Assembly (NCBI GenBank): GCA_030706605.1
Contig: JAUZOE010000004.1
Location: 62,001 to 126,000 of the forward strand
Direction: 5' to 3'
Source of the DNA: Bacteroidota bacterium
Lineage (GTDB): Bacteria; Bacteroidota; Bacteroidia; Chitinophagales; Chitinophagaceae
Length of the DNA stretch: 64,000 bases
Below are positions 29,218 through 38,825 of this stretch, piece after piece; the stretch's first letter is position 1; every line of letters starts with the position of its first letter. The position numbers and the translations under genes were made by a program. Under the pieces are notes generated by a model. The model was given only the letters and a program-made list of their open reading frames with translations, was not told the DNA's origin and searched no databases.

Positions 29218-30609
29218 GTGAATAAGCAATTTGAACGATACTTAAAAATGACTTTGGTCGTGTTGGATTTAATCGTATTAAATCTGCTCTATTTTCTTTG
29301 TCATGCCATCCTTTCAAAACATATTAGCTCATTTTCAAAGGATGCCTATACTTTATATTGGACTATATCAATTGCCTTATGGCTTTTACTTTCTTTCCTA
29401 TTTAGAACTTATGCCAGCAAGATCATTTTAAATTTTGAGCATTTTACAAAAAGGACCATACAGGTTTATTTATTGTGGATTATTTTTCTAATGTTCTACT
29501 TATTCTTTTTTAGAGAATTAAAAATATCCCGCATATTTATTGTTTCGACTATTGCAAGTTTTGGATTAGGACTCCTGGCAAACAGGTTTTTATACCTGGG
29601 GATAAATAAATACTTCAGTACGCGAGATTATATTGTAAAAAAGGTGATCATACTAGGCTATAATGACACCGCTAAAAAACTGGCTAAATATTTCGAAGAA
29701 GACGGGCTAAATACACAAATAGTCGGCTACATTGAAAACGAAGACAATATCCATGAATTATCCAACTACCCGGTATTAGCAGACATTAGAAATACCTTAG
29801 AGGTGGCAAAAAAAATGGACATCCAGGAAATTTTTTCAACCATCACACCTGAGGAAAATAGGGACATCTACCAGTTGATGCAGCAATCTGAGAGAGAGTG
29901 CATTCGTTTTAAAATAGTACCCAACCTTTCTCTTTTTATAACCAGGGAAGTTCATATAGAATATTTCGGAGAATTACCTATTCTTTCTTTACGTACCGAG
30001 CCATTGGATGATGTTGGTAACAGGATAAAAAAAAGAGCACTGGATATTGTTGTAAGTCTCTTCACTATTATTTTTATTCTCTCCTGGCTTATGCCATTAT
30101 TAGGTTTATTAATTTTTTTAGAATCGGGATTCCCAATTTTTTTTAAACAACTTCGTACCGGTAAAGACAAAAAGCCATTTTATTGCTGGAAACTCAGAAG
30201 TATGAAATCAAACAAAGACGCTAATCTAAAGCAGGCCACACAAAATGATAGCAGGATTACCAAAATTGGAAAAATTTTAAGAAAGACAAGTCTGGATGAA
30301 TTCCCTCAGTTTATCAATGTTTTCCGCGGCGAAATGAGCCTCGTTGGTCCGCGACCACACATGGTTAAGCATACTTCAGATTATTCCGAAATAGTGGATG
30401 AATATATGATACGTCAATTTATAAAACCAGGCATTACCGGCTGGGCGCAAATTAATGGTTATAGAGGAGAGATATCTAATCCGGAACAAATACAAATGCG
30501 GGTAAACAAAGACATCTGGTACCTTGAAAACTGGACATTATGGCTAGATATCCAAATTCTTTTCTTAACAGTATATTTTATTTTTAAAGGAGATGAAAAT
30601 GCTTATTAA
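29218..30609 (+). CDS. undecaprenyl-phosphate sugar-1-phosphate transferase (WcaJ/PssY-like, initiating)
   Basis: The gene uses a GTG start at 29218, three bases after the preceding stop. The 463-residue protein has four or so N-terminal membrane helices, a CoA-binding-like central domain (KKVIILGYNDTAKKLAKYFE) and the C-terminal sugar transferase domain: KRALDIVVSLFTIIF, KLRSM, LRKTSLDEFPQFINVFRGEM, SLVGPRPHM and PGITGWAQINGYRGE. It transfers a sugar phosphate, commonly glucose or galactose, to undecaprenyl phosphate, the first step in repeat-unit assembly. It is the only initiator in the cluster. Confidence 0.92.
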   Translation: MNKQFERYLKMTLVVLDLIVLNLLYFLCHAILSKHISSFSKDAYTLYWTISIALWLLLSFLFRTYASKIILNFEHFTKRTIQVYLLWIIFLMFYLFFFRELKISRIFIVSTIASFGLGLLANRFLYLGINKYFSTRDYIVKKVIILGYNDTAKKLAKYFEEDGLNTQIVGYIENEDNIHELSNYPVLADIRNTLEVAKKMDIQEIFSTITPEENRDIYQLMQQSERECIRFKIVPNLSLFITREVHIEYFGELPILSLRTEPLDDVGNRIKKRALDIVVSLFTIIFILSWLMPLLGLLIFLESGFPIFFKQLRTGKDKKPFYCWKLRSMKSNKDANLKQATQNDSRITKIGKILRKTSLDEFPQFINVFRGEMSLVGPRPHMVKHTSDYSEIVDEYMIRQFIKPGITGWAQINGYRGEISNPEQIQMRVNKDIWYLENWTLWLDIQILFLTVYFIFKGDENAY

Positions 30610-30829
30610 ATCCAAGTAAGCAATAAAGCTGATTAGATTACGTTTTTTTCTATAATATGAAAATTATTTATTTCCCTGAGAGTTTATCAGAATCTAAATA
30701 TTTATAAGTGTATATATGTCTACATTATAAACTTATCATTACACTTCAGGGTTTTTCTTAAGAGAAAAATAGTTATTTTAAGCCGCTAAATAAGAAGTCG
30801 CTTATAAGTATTGAAAATAAAAAATAATA
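30610..30829 (+). other. intergenic gap inside the exopolysaccharide cluster
   Basis: The gap is 220 bases, very AT-rich, with no coding frame. It contains a 7-base-pair hairpin (TTTTTCT at 30752-30758, loop TAAG, AGAAAAA at 30763-30769). No promoter consensus was found, so transcription may simply continue. Confidence 0.5.
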
Positions 30830-31798
30830 ATGAAAATTTTAATTACAGGAGTTGCTGGTTTTATTGGTTCTAATCTGGCCAAGCGTTTATTAGAAAAAGG
30901 GCACACCGTAGTCGGTATGGACAATCTTAATTATGGTTTTTTGCGAAACCTTGAATTTACAAAAAACATTAAAGAATTTAATTTTATTATGGGAGATATT
31001 GCAAATCCTCTTATTTTAAAAGATGTAAAAGCTGACATTATCGTTCATCTGGCTTCTCAAAAAATACCACGATATACCAATGCATTAAGGACTTTGGAAG
31101 AAAATTATTTAATGCTCAGGAATGTAGTGCATAAGTGTATTATGGACAAATCCAAAATACTTTTTGCATCTACCTCAGATGTTTATGGTAAAAATCCCAA
31201 TATACCTTTTTCTGAGAACTCTGATTTGGTAATGGGGCCAACCACAGTAAAACGTTGGGCATACGCTCTTTCCAAAATGTATGGAGAGCAATATATCATA
31301 GCCAACCATGATGAATATGGACTGAGATATACGATAACAAGATTTTTCGGATCTTACGGACCTCAACAAAATCTAACCTGGTGGGGAGGCCCACAATCAG
31401 TTTTTATTGAAAAAGCTTATAAAAATGAGCCCATTGATATTCATGGAGATGGCACACAAACGAGAACTTTCACTTATGTGGATGATACAGTAAATGCATT
31501 GGTTGCTTGTATTGAAAATGATAAATCTGATAATGAAATCTTCAATACCGGTAGTAAAGAAGGTGGTGAAATATCAATTAAAGATCTTGCTACATTAATC
31601 TGGAAATTAGTAAATGGTAAAGATGCTGAACCCAAACTTAATTATATTCCTTACTCAACATTTGGAAACTATGAAGATGTGATGAGGAGAGTTCCTGATA
31701 TTACCAAACTTTGTTCCACCCTGAACTTTCAGCCCCAATGGGATTTGGAGCAAGGACTTAAAGTGACCATTGACTGGCAAAAACAATTTATAAAATAA
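30830..31798 (+). CDS. NAD-dependent epimerase/dehydratase (extended SDR)
   Basis: The 322-residue protein has ITGVAGFIGSNLAKRLLEKG for NAD binding, the catalytic serine region ASTSDVYG and YALSK (WAYALSKMYGEQYI). RTFTYVDDTVNAL is the usual motif of UDP-sugar epimerases. It likely interconverts or dehydrates a nucleotide sugar; UDP-glucose 4-epimerase or UDP-glucuronate decarboxylase-like activity are the closest general matches. It starts the downstream half of the cluster and precedes a FAD oxidoreductase by 13 bases. Confidence 0.85.
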   Translation: MKILITGVAGFIGSNLAKRLLEKGHTVVGMDNLNYGFLRNLEFTKNIKEFNFIMGDIANPLILKDVKADIIVHLASQKIPRYTNALRTLEENYLMLRNVVHKCIMDKSKILFASTSDVYGKNPNIPFSENSDLVMGPTTVKRWAYALSKMYGEQYIIANHDEYGLRYTITRFFGSYGPQQNLTWWGGPQSVFIEKAYKNEPIDIHGDGTQTRTFTYVDDTVNALVACIENDKSDNEIFNTGSKEGGEISIKDLATLIWKLVNGKDAEPKLNYIPYSTFGNYEDVMRRVPDITKLCSTLNFQPQWDLEQGLKVTIDWQKQFIK

Positions 31799-31811
31799 GT
31801 TTACTTACTAT

Positions 31812-33122
31812 TTGATGGAATCAAGAAAATGGGGAATCGTTGGCGGAGGTATTATGGGTATGACATTAGCTCTTCGGCTTACTCAACAAGGACACAAAGT
31901 TGTCCTATTTGAAGCTGCACCCGAAATTGGAGGTTTGGTAAGTCCATGGAAAATGGGGAATGCAGAATGGGACAAATTTTATCATGTTATTCTGCTTTCA
32001 GATTTCAGAACAAGAAATATATTGAAAGAAATAGGATTGGAAGAAACAATTGAATGGGTAGAAACCAAAACAGGTTTCTACATGAATGGTAAGTTATATT
32101 CTATGTCCGATACTATAGAATTTTTAAAGTTCCCTACACTCAACCTATTTGATAAATTCCGGCTTGGACTTACAATTATTATTGCTTCAAGAATCAAAAA
32201 CTGGAAGCGCCTCGAAAAAATTCCTGTTACAACCTGGTTGAAAAGATGGTCTGGTTCCCGCACTTATCGCAAAATCTGGTTACCCTTATTAAGAGCCAAA
32301 CTTGGAGAGAGTTATCAGAAAACCTCTGCTGTTTTTATTTGGGCTACCATTCAAAGATTATATGGAGCAAGACGCAGTGGGTTAAAAAAGGAAATGTTTG
32401 GATTTGTTCCAGGGGGGTATAAAAATGTAATTCAGGCTTTTAAACAGAAATTAATTTCAGAAGGAGTTGAAATAAAAACAAATTACGCAGCAAAAGAAAT
32501 AAAAACCTCAGGTAATGATAGAAAGAGTATTTCTTTTACCAATGAAAAAAACGAAGAATTTGATGAAGTCATCGTGACATTACCATCGCCTCTTGCATCA
32601 AGATTATGTAGTGAACTCCCAAAAACTGAAATACAGAAATTAAATGATATAGAATATCTAGGCGTTATATGCGTGGCAGTTTTGCTGGACAAATCAATCA
32701 GCCAGTTTTATATTACCAACATTACAGACTCAAACATTCCTTTCACTGGTATAATTGAGATGACAGCTCTTGTTGATAAAAAGTATCTCGAAGGCAATGC
32801 CCTTGTTTATCTCCCCAAATATGTGGTCGCCAGTGATCCTCTTTTTAATCAATCGGATGAAGAAATCAAAGATTATTTTATAGTTAATTTTAAAAAAATG
32901 TATCCATGGCTTAGTGATACGAACATTAAATTTGCAGGCGTTGCTCGGGCAAAACATGTAATTACTGTTGCAAAACTCAATTATTCAGAATCTTTGCCTG
33001 ATGTAAAAACTTCTATCCCGGGGTTGTACATCATTAATACATCTCATATCAAGGATGGTACGCTGAATGTAAATGAAACAGTACGCGTTGCTGAAACCAA
33101 ATTAGAAGAAATCTTAAACTAA
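31812..33122 (+). CDS. NAD(P)/FAD-dependent oxidoreductase (amine oxidase-like)
   Basis: The 436-residue protein starts with GIVGGGIMGMTLALRLTQQG, a dinucleotide-binding motif, followed by FEAAPEIGGLVSPWKMG, which matches the protoporphyrinogen oxidase/amine oxidase flavin family. The C-terminus has PGLYIINTSHIKDGTLNVNE, the flavin-contact region. Similar proteins are common in Bacteroidota exopolysaccharide clusters. The substrate, perhaps a lipid-linked or nucleotide sugar, is unknown. It follows the SDR epimerase closely, so sequential action is plausible. Confidence 0.8.
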   Translation: MMESRKWGIVGGGIMGMTLALRLTQQGHKVVLFEAAPEIGGLVSPWKMGNAEWDKFYHVILLSDFRTRNILKEIGLEETIEWVETKTGFYMNGKLYSMSDTIEFLKFPTLNLFDKFRLGLTIIIASRIKNWKRLEKIPVTTWLKRWSGSRTYRKIWLPLLRAKLGESYQKTSAVFIWATIQRLYGARRSGLKKEMFGFVPGGYKNVIQAFKQKLISEGVEIKTNYAAKEIKTSGNDRKSISFTNEKNEEFDEVIVTLPSPLASRLCSELPKTEIQKLNDIEYLGVICVAVLLDKSISQFYITNITDSNIPFTGIIEMTALVDKKYLEGNALVYLPKYVVASDPLFNQSDEEIKDYFIVNFKKMYPWLSDTNIKFAGVARAKHVITVAKLNYSESLPDVKTSIPGLYIINTSHIKDGTLNVNETVRVAETKLEEILN

Positions 33123-33192
33123 GTAGTAAGGTTCTGATAGCCCTAATTACTCATAAATATTTTTATTACATATAAAAATATACTTTTAAAGA
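33123..33192 (+). promoter_or_regulatory. AT-only hairpin upstream of the second deacetylase
   Basis: ATATTTTTAT (33157-33166) pairs perfectly with ATAAAAATAT (33172-33181) around a five-base loop, 11 bases before the ATG. Only A-U pairs are involved, so stability is low; it may be incidental in AT-rich DNA. Confidence 0.3.
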
Positions 33193-34158
33193 ATGAAAAC
33201 TAAAAAATTACTTGCTAATATTTCTCTTGACCTGGATGATCAATGGTCTTATATGAAAGTCCATGGTGATGATGGATGGGATAAATTCCCCTCTTACCTT
33301 GATGTTTTTTTACCGCTGATATTAGATGTACTGGATCAACTGGAATTAAAGATTACATTTTTTATTGTAGGGCAAGATGCTGCCATCGAAAAAAATCACC
33401 AGGTGCTACAAAGTATTGCAGACCGTGGGCACGAAATTGGCAATCATTCATTTCATCACGAATCCTGGCTAAAAACCTATTCCAAAGAAAAAATAGAAGA
33501 AGAAATAGAAAGAGCCGAAGAAGCGATACTAACTGCAACGGGCAAACGAACAAATATGTTCAGGGGCCCAGGATTTAGCTGGAGCAATGACCTACTTGAG
33601 GTATTACAAAAACGAAATTATATTTTTGATGCTTCTATCCTGCCTACCTATATTTCGCCTTTAATGCGGCAATATTATTTCTGGAATTCAAAACTTTCAA
33701 AGGCAGAAAAAGAAAGCAGGAAAGAATTATTCGGTTCTTTTAAAGAAGGATTTTATCCCCTCAAACCATATCGATGGAATTTTGAAAACGGGAATACTTT
33801 GCTCGAAATTCCTGTTACAACTATGCCCTTGTTCAAAATTCCTTTTCACCAGAGTTATCTGCTTTACATTAGTAATATTTCTATGGGCTTAATGAGAATC
33901 TATCTACTGTTTTCAATATTTATGTGCAAAATGACCAAAACTTCACCCAGTTATTTACTACACCCTCTTGATCTGATTGGTAAGGATCATGTTCCGTCAC
34001 TTGCATTTTTCCCTGGCATGAATATTAAAAGCGAAAGAAAATTAAAAATTTTTGAAATTACAATAAAGATGCTAAAAAAGCATTTTGAGTTTGTACCCAT
34101 GGCAAAATATGCAAAGAGCCTTTCACCGGATCTTAAAAAAATTTCTATTAAAGCATAA
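33193..34158 (+). CDS. polysaccharide deacetylase family protein
   Basis: The 321-residue protein has NodB elements: NISLDLDDQWSYM supplies the Asp pair in place of TFDDG, TFFIVGQDA follows, and HEIGNHSFHHES gives the HxxxH metal ligands. FRGPGFSWSN matches motif 3. Divergence from the first deacetylase of the cluster is large, so the two probably act on different substrates. No signal peptide is present, which suggests a cytoplasmic or membrane-associated lipid-linked substrate. Confidence 0.85.
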   Translation: MKTKKLLANISLDLDDQWSYMKVHGDDGWDKFPSYLDVFLPLILDVLDQLELKITFFIVGQDAAIEKNHQVLQSIADRGHEIGNHSFHHESWLKTYSKEKIEEEIERAEEAILTATGKRTNMFRGPGFSWSNDLLEVLQKRNYIFDASILPTYISPLMRQYYFWNSKLSKAEKESRKELFGSFKEGFYPLKPYRWNFENGNTLLEIPVTTMPLFKIPFHQSYLLYISNISMGLMRIYLLFSIFMCKMTKTSPSYLLHPLDLIGKDHVPSLAFFPGMNIKSERKLKIFEITIKMLKKHFEFVPMAKYAKSLSPDLKKISIKA

Positions 34159-34187
34159 TTCATGATGAAATTTTATACCAACGTATT

Positions 34188-35240
34188 ATGAAGATTTTTT
34201 CCATTGTTGGTGCAAGACCACAGTTTATTAAATTAGCACCTTTATCATCGGGGCTTGAAGGGGTGCATGAAGAATACATTGTGCATACCGGACAACATTA
34301 TGATTATGCAATGTCTGAAAAGATTTTTATTGATCTTGGGATCAGAAAACCAGACATTCACCTTGGAACCGGCAAAGGTACACAGGCAGCTCAGACAGGT
34401 GAAATGATGGTAAAGTTGGAAGCAGCCATGATAGAAAAAAATCCGGATATAATTATTGTATTTGGAGACACTAATTCAACTTTAGCAGGGGTAATGGCCG
34501 CCTCAAAATTAAATATCCCGATAATACATATTGAAGCAGGTTTGAGAAGTTACAACAGAAGTATGCCTGAAGAAATAAACCGCATTGTTGCAGACCATAT
34601 TTCGCAATATCTTTTTGTACCTACGCAAACGGCTGTAGATATTCTTAAAAAAGAAGGCTTAGAAAAAAATACTTTTTTTACGGGAGATATTATGGTGGAT
34701 ACTATGGAAAAAAACATTCAAATTGCTCTAAAAAAATCAAACATTATATCAGTATTAAAACTTGAAAACCAAAAATTCAATTTACTCACACTCCACAGAA
34801 ATTACAATGTTGACAATACTGAAATCTTAGAACATATTTTAAATCAGTTAGGCCAATTGGATAAAAAAATTATTTTTCCGGTACATCCAAGAACACGAAA
34901 AATGCTTGCTACAAATTATAATGTACCAAAGAACATTGAAATGATTGAACCCCAGGGATACCTGGATTTTATCACTTTAGAATATTTTTCTGAAAAAATC
35001 ATTACTGATTCAGGAGGTATTCAAAAAGAAGCCTACATTTTAAAAAAACCTTGTATTACCTTACGTACAGAAACTGAATGGGTAGAAACAGTAGAGGAAA
35101 AATGGAATTTATTGATAAATCCAACGGATGAAATGATTGCATCAAAAATATCAGGATTTACCCCACCTAAAAAACAAGAAGATATTTTTGGGAAAAATGT
35201 AACTGAGAAAATGATACGCCTAATTAATGCAATCAACTAG
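34188..35240 (+). CDS. wecB: UDP-N-acetylglucosamine 2-epimerase (non-hydrolysing)
   Basis: The 350-residue protein has the full family pattern: FSIVGARPQFIKLAPL, HTGQHYDYAMSE, FGDTNSTLAG, HIEAGLRSYNRSMPEEINR and ITDSGGIQKEAYILKKPC. It converts UDP-GlcNAc to UDP-ManNAc in the cytoplasm. No UDP-ManNAc dehydrogenase (WecC) is present, so the epimerised sugar may be used directly or by the Gfo/Idh/MocA or other oxidoreductases. Spacing to the preceding gene is about 30 bases. Confidence 0.93.
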   Translation: MKIFSIVGARPQFIKLAPLSSGLEGVHEEYIVHTGQHYDYAMSEKIFIDLGIRKPDIHLGTGKGTQAAQTGEMMVKLEAAMIEKNPDIIIVFGDTNSTLAGVMAASKLNIPIIHIEAGLRSYNRSMPEEINRIVADHISQYLFVPTQTAVDILKKEGLEKNTFFTGDIMVDTMEKNIQIALKKSNIISVLKLENQKFNLLTLHRNYNVDNTEILEHILNQLGQLDKKIIFPVHPRTRKMLATNYNVPKNIEMIEPQGYLDFITLEYFSEKIITDSGGIQKEAYILKKPCITLRTETEWVETVEEKWNLLINPTDEMIASKISGFTPPKKQEDIFGKNVTEKMIRLINAIN

Positions 35241-35346
35241 GCAGTTTACAAAAATAATTTTTACTAATAGAATTCAATTAGATAATAATAATACTATTTA
35301 AAAACTATTGTGAAACCTTAAATAACGCTACCAAAATTGATTTGCT

Positions 35347-36213
35347 ATGAATGTTAAAATATGTAAGTCTTTTTTAAATTGTACCGAAGAGAAAACGCTA
35401 CTTTTAATTAAGAAAGGTTATCCAATCAAGGAATGCAAAAAGTGTGGTCACAGGTTTACACAAATAAAAGATGTTGATAATCATCTCAATGAAGTTTATT
35501 CCGATAAGTATTTTTTTCAGGGGAAAGATGGGTATCCTGATTATATGAAGGAAAAGGATTTGTTGTATAAATCCGGAATTAATTACGCAAATATTTTATC
35601 GAAATATACACAACCTGGTGAAGTATTGGATGTTGGAAGCGCCGCAGGATTTATCTTGAAAGGTCTCGAAAAATCAGGCTGGCGATGCCATGGCATTGAA
35701 CCTAATGATACTATGGCAACTTATGGCAGGGATGAATTAAAGCTTGACATTCAAACGTGTGGCTTGGAAAATTACCAATCAGAAAAAAAATTCGACCTTG
35801 TAAATATGATACAGGTGATAGGCAGCTTATATGATCTTGATAAATCATTACTCATCATATCTAATTTATTAAATAAAAACGGATTGGTAATGGTTGAATC
35901 GTGGGATATGAACAGTCTTGCAGCCCGAATAATGGGCAAGTACTGGCATGAATACTGCCCGCCAAGTGTTATCACCTGGTTCTCCGACAAAACTTTGGTA
36001 CAAGTATTTAATTTTTACGGATTTGAGTTAGTAGGTAAAGGACATCCTTCAAAAAAAATTAATATAAATCACGGCCTTTCGCTTATTGATGAAAGTTTTC
36101 CTAAGTTTATTTTTAAAAAATCTATACTTAATTTCTTTAGCCGCATAGTTGGGAAATACAATATTTCCTACCCCACTGTAGATTTGAAATGGTATCTTTT
36201 CAAAAAGTTGTAG
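35347..36213 (+). CDS. class I SAM-dependent methyltransferase with N-terminal zinc-like motif
   Basis: The 288-residue protein has a short N-terminal segment with YPIKECKKCGHRFTQ, a CxxC that may belong to a zinc ribbon. The methyltransferase core starts at GEVLDVGSAAGFILKGLEKSG (SAM-binding motif I, a canonical D-x-G-x-A/G-x-G) and continues with FDLVNMIQVIGSLYDLDKSL. The overall type matches capsule-associated sugar methyltransferases (Methyltransf_11/23 style). It probably O-methylates a sugar of the polymer. Confidence 0.8.
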   Translation: MNVKICKSFLNCTEEKTLLLIKKGYPIKECKKCGHRFTQIKDVDNHLNEVYSDKYFFQGKDGYPDYMKEKDLLYKSGINYANILSKYTQPGEVLDVGSAAGFILKGLEKSGWRCHGIEPNDTMATYGRDELKLDIQTCGLENYQSEKKFDLVNMIQVIGSLYDLDKSLLIISNLLNKNGLVMVESWDMNSLAARIMGKYWHEYCPPSVITWFSDKTLVQVFNFYGFELVGKGHPSKKININHGLSLIDESFPKFIFKKSILNFFSRIVGKYNISYPTVDLKWYLFKKL

Positions 36214-36274
36214 ACTAGTCTAATTGATCAAGAATACTTTTAAAATACATTTTTATTGTCAATAAAAAACTATT

Positions 36275-37330
36275 ATGAATCCAGATGACAAAACTTTTAT
36301 AAGCATTATTCTTCCCTGCTATAATGAAGAAGCTATTCTTCCTATCAATTTAAACACAGTTATCAATTTTCTGGATAGTAAAAGTCTAAAATACCAATGG
36401 GAAATAATTATTATTAATGATGGCAGCAAAGATAAGACCGGAGAAATTGCAGATGAATTCGCAGATAAGAGAAAAGAAATTAAAGTAATTCATCATCGGG
36501 TAAATCTTAACCTGGGAAAAGCTTTACAAACAGGTTTCCTCCATTCAAAAGGAGATATAATTGTTGTGCTTGATACTGATTTAAGTTATTCTGTCGACAA
36601 TATTGAAAAAATGACAGATATACTTATAGAGAAATGCGCAGATATTGTAATAGCATCTCCATATATGAAAGGAGGTAAGGTAACCGGCGTGCCATTTATG
36701 AGAAGAAGTATGAGTTATGGTGTCAACAAGTTTATGAGAATTGCTGCGCAGGACAAATATTTTACGTACACTTCAATGGTAAGAGCCTATCGTAGTTCTT
36801 TTATCCAGACTTTAAATTTAAAAACCAAAGATTATGAGATAAGCCCTGAAATCTTATATAAGGCTATGATACTTAGAGCCAATATTGTCGAAATCCCTGC
36901 CCACCTTGATTGGACGGAACAAAATAAATATGCTGGAAAAAGAACCTCAAGCATCCGTGTGCTAAGAAGTTTTTTTTCTGGAATCATGTCAGCATTTATT
37001 TTTCGGCCTTATATCTTTTTTTTAGGGATAGGTACATTCCTTATGTTGCTGTCTATGTATGAGTTGATATGGTTATTATATGACACCCTGGCTTACATGG
37101 CACATAGCGCTTCGCAATCTCCTCAACTTGAAAATTCGTTTTCGATTAGCCTTGCTATGCAATTTAAAAGAAATCCCCAATCTTTTTTGGTAGGTGGAAT
37201 TACATTCATTGCTGCGATACAGTTCTTAAGCCTCGGTTTTTTATCTCTTCAAAGTAAAAGGTATTTCGAGGAACTTTTCCATTTAGGCACCTCATTGAAA
37301 AAGCAAGTTGGGAATAAAGAAAATTGTTAA
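36275..37330 (+). CDS. GT2 family glycosyltransferase (polyprenyl-phosphate sugar synthase-like)
   Basis: The 351-residue protein has a GT-A domain: ISIILPCYNEEAILP, IIIINDGSKDKTGEIAD, NLNLGKALQTGF and VVLDTDLSYS with the metal-binding DxD-type. Two C-terminal hydrophobic segments follow (IFFLGIGTFLMLLSMYELIW and VGGITFIAAIQFLSLGF). This layout is that of dolichyl/undecaprenyl-phosphate mannose or glucose synthases. The next gene encodes a multi-spanning GT, so the two could form a donor-plus-transfer system. Confidence 0.85.
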   Translation: MNPDDKTFISIILPCYNEEAILPINLNTVINFLDSKSLKYQWEIIIINDGSKDKTGEIADEFADKRKEIKVIHHRVNLNLGKALQTGFLHSKGDIIVVLDTDLSYSVDNIEKMTDILIEKCADIVIASPYMKGGKVTGVPFMRRSMSYGVNKFMRIAAQDKYFTYTSMVRAYRSSFIQTLNLKTKDYEISPEILYKAMILRANIVEIPAHLDWTEQNKYAGKRTSSIRVLRSFFSGIMSAFIFRPYIFFLGIGTFLMLLSMYELIWLLYDTLAYMAHSASQSPQLENSFSISLAMQFKRNPQSFLVGGITFIAAIQFLSLGFLSLQSKRYFEELFHLGTSLKKQVGNKENC

Positions 37331-37331
37331 A

Positions 37332-38687
37332 ATGTTCAATAATAAATTAAATATTTGGAGAGAAATTAAACTGATAAAAAATCCTTTTTTACTTTTTTTA
37401 CCTTTTCTTATACTTTATATTATTCTTGTCTTAATATTTCCCAGTAATGGAACGACCGGAGATGAAAGCAGGTACTTAATATACTCGCAATATATGGTTA
37501 ATGGCCATCTACCTCCATCTGAATCTGGCTTTGAATTTTTTGGCAATGGACCGGGATATTCAATAATTTTAATTCCTTTTATAGCATTGCATTTACCATT
37601 GTTTATAATACCAATGATGAATGCGGTTCTCTATTATTTTTCAATAATTTTATTATTTAAATCACTTACTAATATTGCATCTTTTCGTACTTCATTAATT
37701 GTAAGCATGTTTTGGGCTTTATATTATAATTCCTATGATTTTATGATATTAATATTGCCTGAAACACTAGCTGCTTTTTTAATATGCCTGCTAATTTTTA
37801 GTTTAACAAAAGCATTTCAGAATGAGAATTCAAAAAAATATATTTACCTATCCGGATTTGTATTTGGATACCTGGCCCTAACTAAACCTATATTTGGATA
37901 TGTACTTTTATTTATTCTTATTGGAAGCGGGTTATTGTGGATTATCAGAAGAAAGATAACGAATTATCAAAAAGCAATATTTATTTCATTGATTGCAATG
38001 GCTACTACGTTACCTTATTTGGTTTGCACTTACCATGTAACAGGTAAGATATTTTATTGGAGTTCATTAGGTGGCAATAATCTTTACTGGATGACTACTC
38101 CGTATGAAGGAGAATACGGGGATTGGCTTTCATCCCCAAAATCAATTCCAGATACTATTTCCCATCAACAAAAGTATGATGGTTTTGAAAAATTCATAAA
38201 ATCCGACAGAGACTTACATATTAGTGAATACAATGCGCTTAAAGAGGCAAATCATAAAAGAGATTATGAGGAAATTAATAAATTTAAAGGTGGATTTGAA
38301 AGAGATGACGCTTTTAAGAGAATAGCATTTAATAATATAAAGTCTCATCCTGTTAAATTTATTGAAAATTGCATTAGTAATGCCGGAAGAATGCTCTTTA
38401 ACTTCCCATTTTCTTATAAACTTCAAACTCCCCGAACCCTAATAAGGATACCACTCGGAGGAACCATGGCTGTGCTCATAATTTTTTGCCTGATCCCTAC
38501 TTTTACAAATTGGAGAAAAATCATTTTTCCCCTAAGGTTTATGCTATTTTTAGCTCTATTATACCTGGGAGGGAGCATTTTATCCAGTGCAGAAACCCGC
38601 ATGTTTACAGTAGTTGTTCCACTTTTACTATTTTGGATTGGATATATTCTTCAAAAAACAGTAAAAATCAATTTGAGAAATTGGTAA
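37332..38687 (+). CDS. multi-spanning membrane glycosyltransferase (GT39/ArnT-like)
   Basis: I placed the start at ATG 37332, one base after the preceding stop; a TTG at 37308 is an alternative. The 451-residue protein has about ten membrane helices. The first extracytoplasmic loop contains TGDESRYLIYSQYMVNGHLP, where an acidic pair (DE) is the usual catalytic motif of GT-C enzymes such as ArnT and PMT. It would use a polyprenyl-phosphate sugar to decorate the polymer or a lipid on the periplasmic side. It is the last gene of the cluster. Confidence 0.78.
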   Translation: MFNNKLNIWREIKLIKNPFLLFLPFLILYIILVLIFPSNGTTGDESRYLIYSQYMVNGHLPPSESGFEFFGNGPGYSIILIPFIALHLPLFIIPMMNAVLYYFSIILLFKSLTNIASFRTSLIVSMFWALYYNSYDFMILILPETLAAFLICLLIFSLTKAFQNENSKKYIYLSGFVFGYLALTKPIFGYVLLFILIGSGLLWIIRRKITNYQKAIFISLIAMATTLPYLVCTYHVTGKIFYWSSLGGNNLYWMTTPYEGEYGDWLSSPKSIPDTISHQQKYDGFEKFIKSDRDLHISEYNALKEANHKRDYEEINKFKGGFERDDAFKRIAFNNIKSHPVKFIENCISNAGRMLFNFPFSYKLQTPRTLIRIPLGGTMAVLIIFCLIPTFTNWRKIIFPLRFMLFLALLYLGGSILSSAETRMFTVVVPLLLFWIGYILQKTVKINLRNW

Positions 38688-38825
38688 TATTTTTATACGC
38701 TATACTTGGGTCTTCCTGTAAAAAAGAAATCCACAATGGTAGCGTTTTTGTGGAAAAATAGTCAAACAAAATGCCCCTCAATGGCAAGCTAATTGCACAT
38801 TTTGGGGCATCTTGAATATTTGTCT
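38688..38825 (+). other. structured junction between the exopolysaccharide cluster and the IS remnant
   Basis: Two hairpins are visible. TCCACAA (38730-38736) pairs with TTGTGGA (38748-38754); read on the minus strand it is followed by a T-rich tract, so it could stop leftward transcripts. ATGCCCC (38771-38777) pairs with GGGGCAT (38804-38810), with GCAA/TTGC nested inside. One may be an old insertion-sequence end. Neither has a clear U-tract for the plus-strand cluster. Confidence 0.4.
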
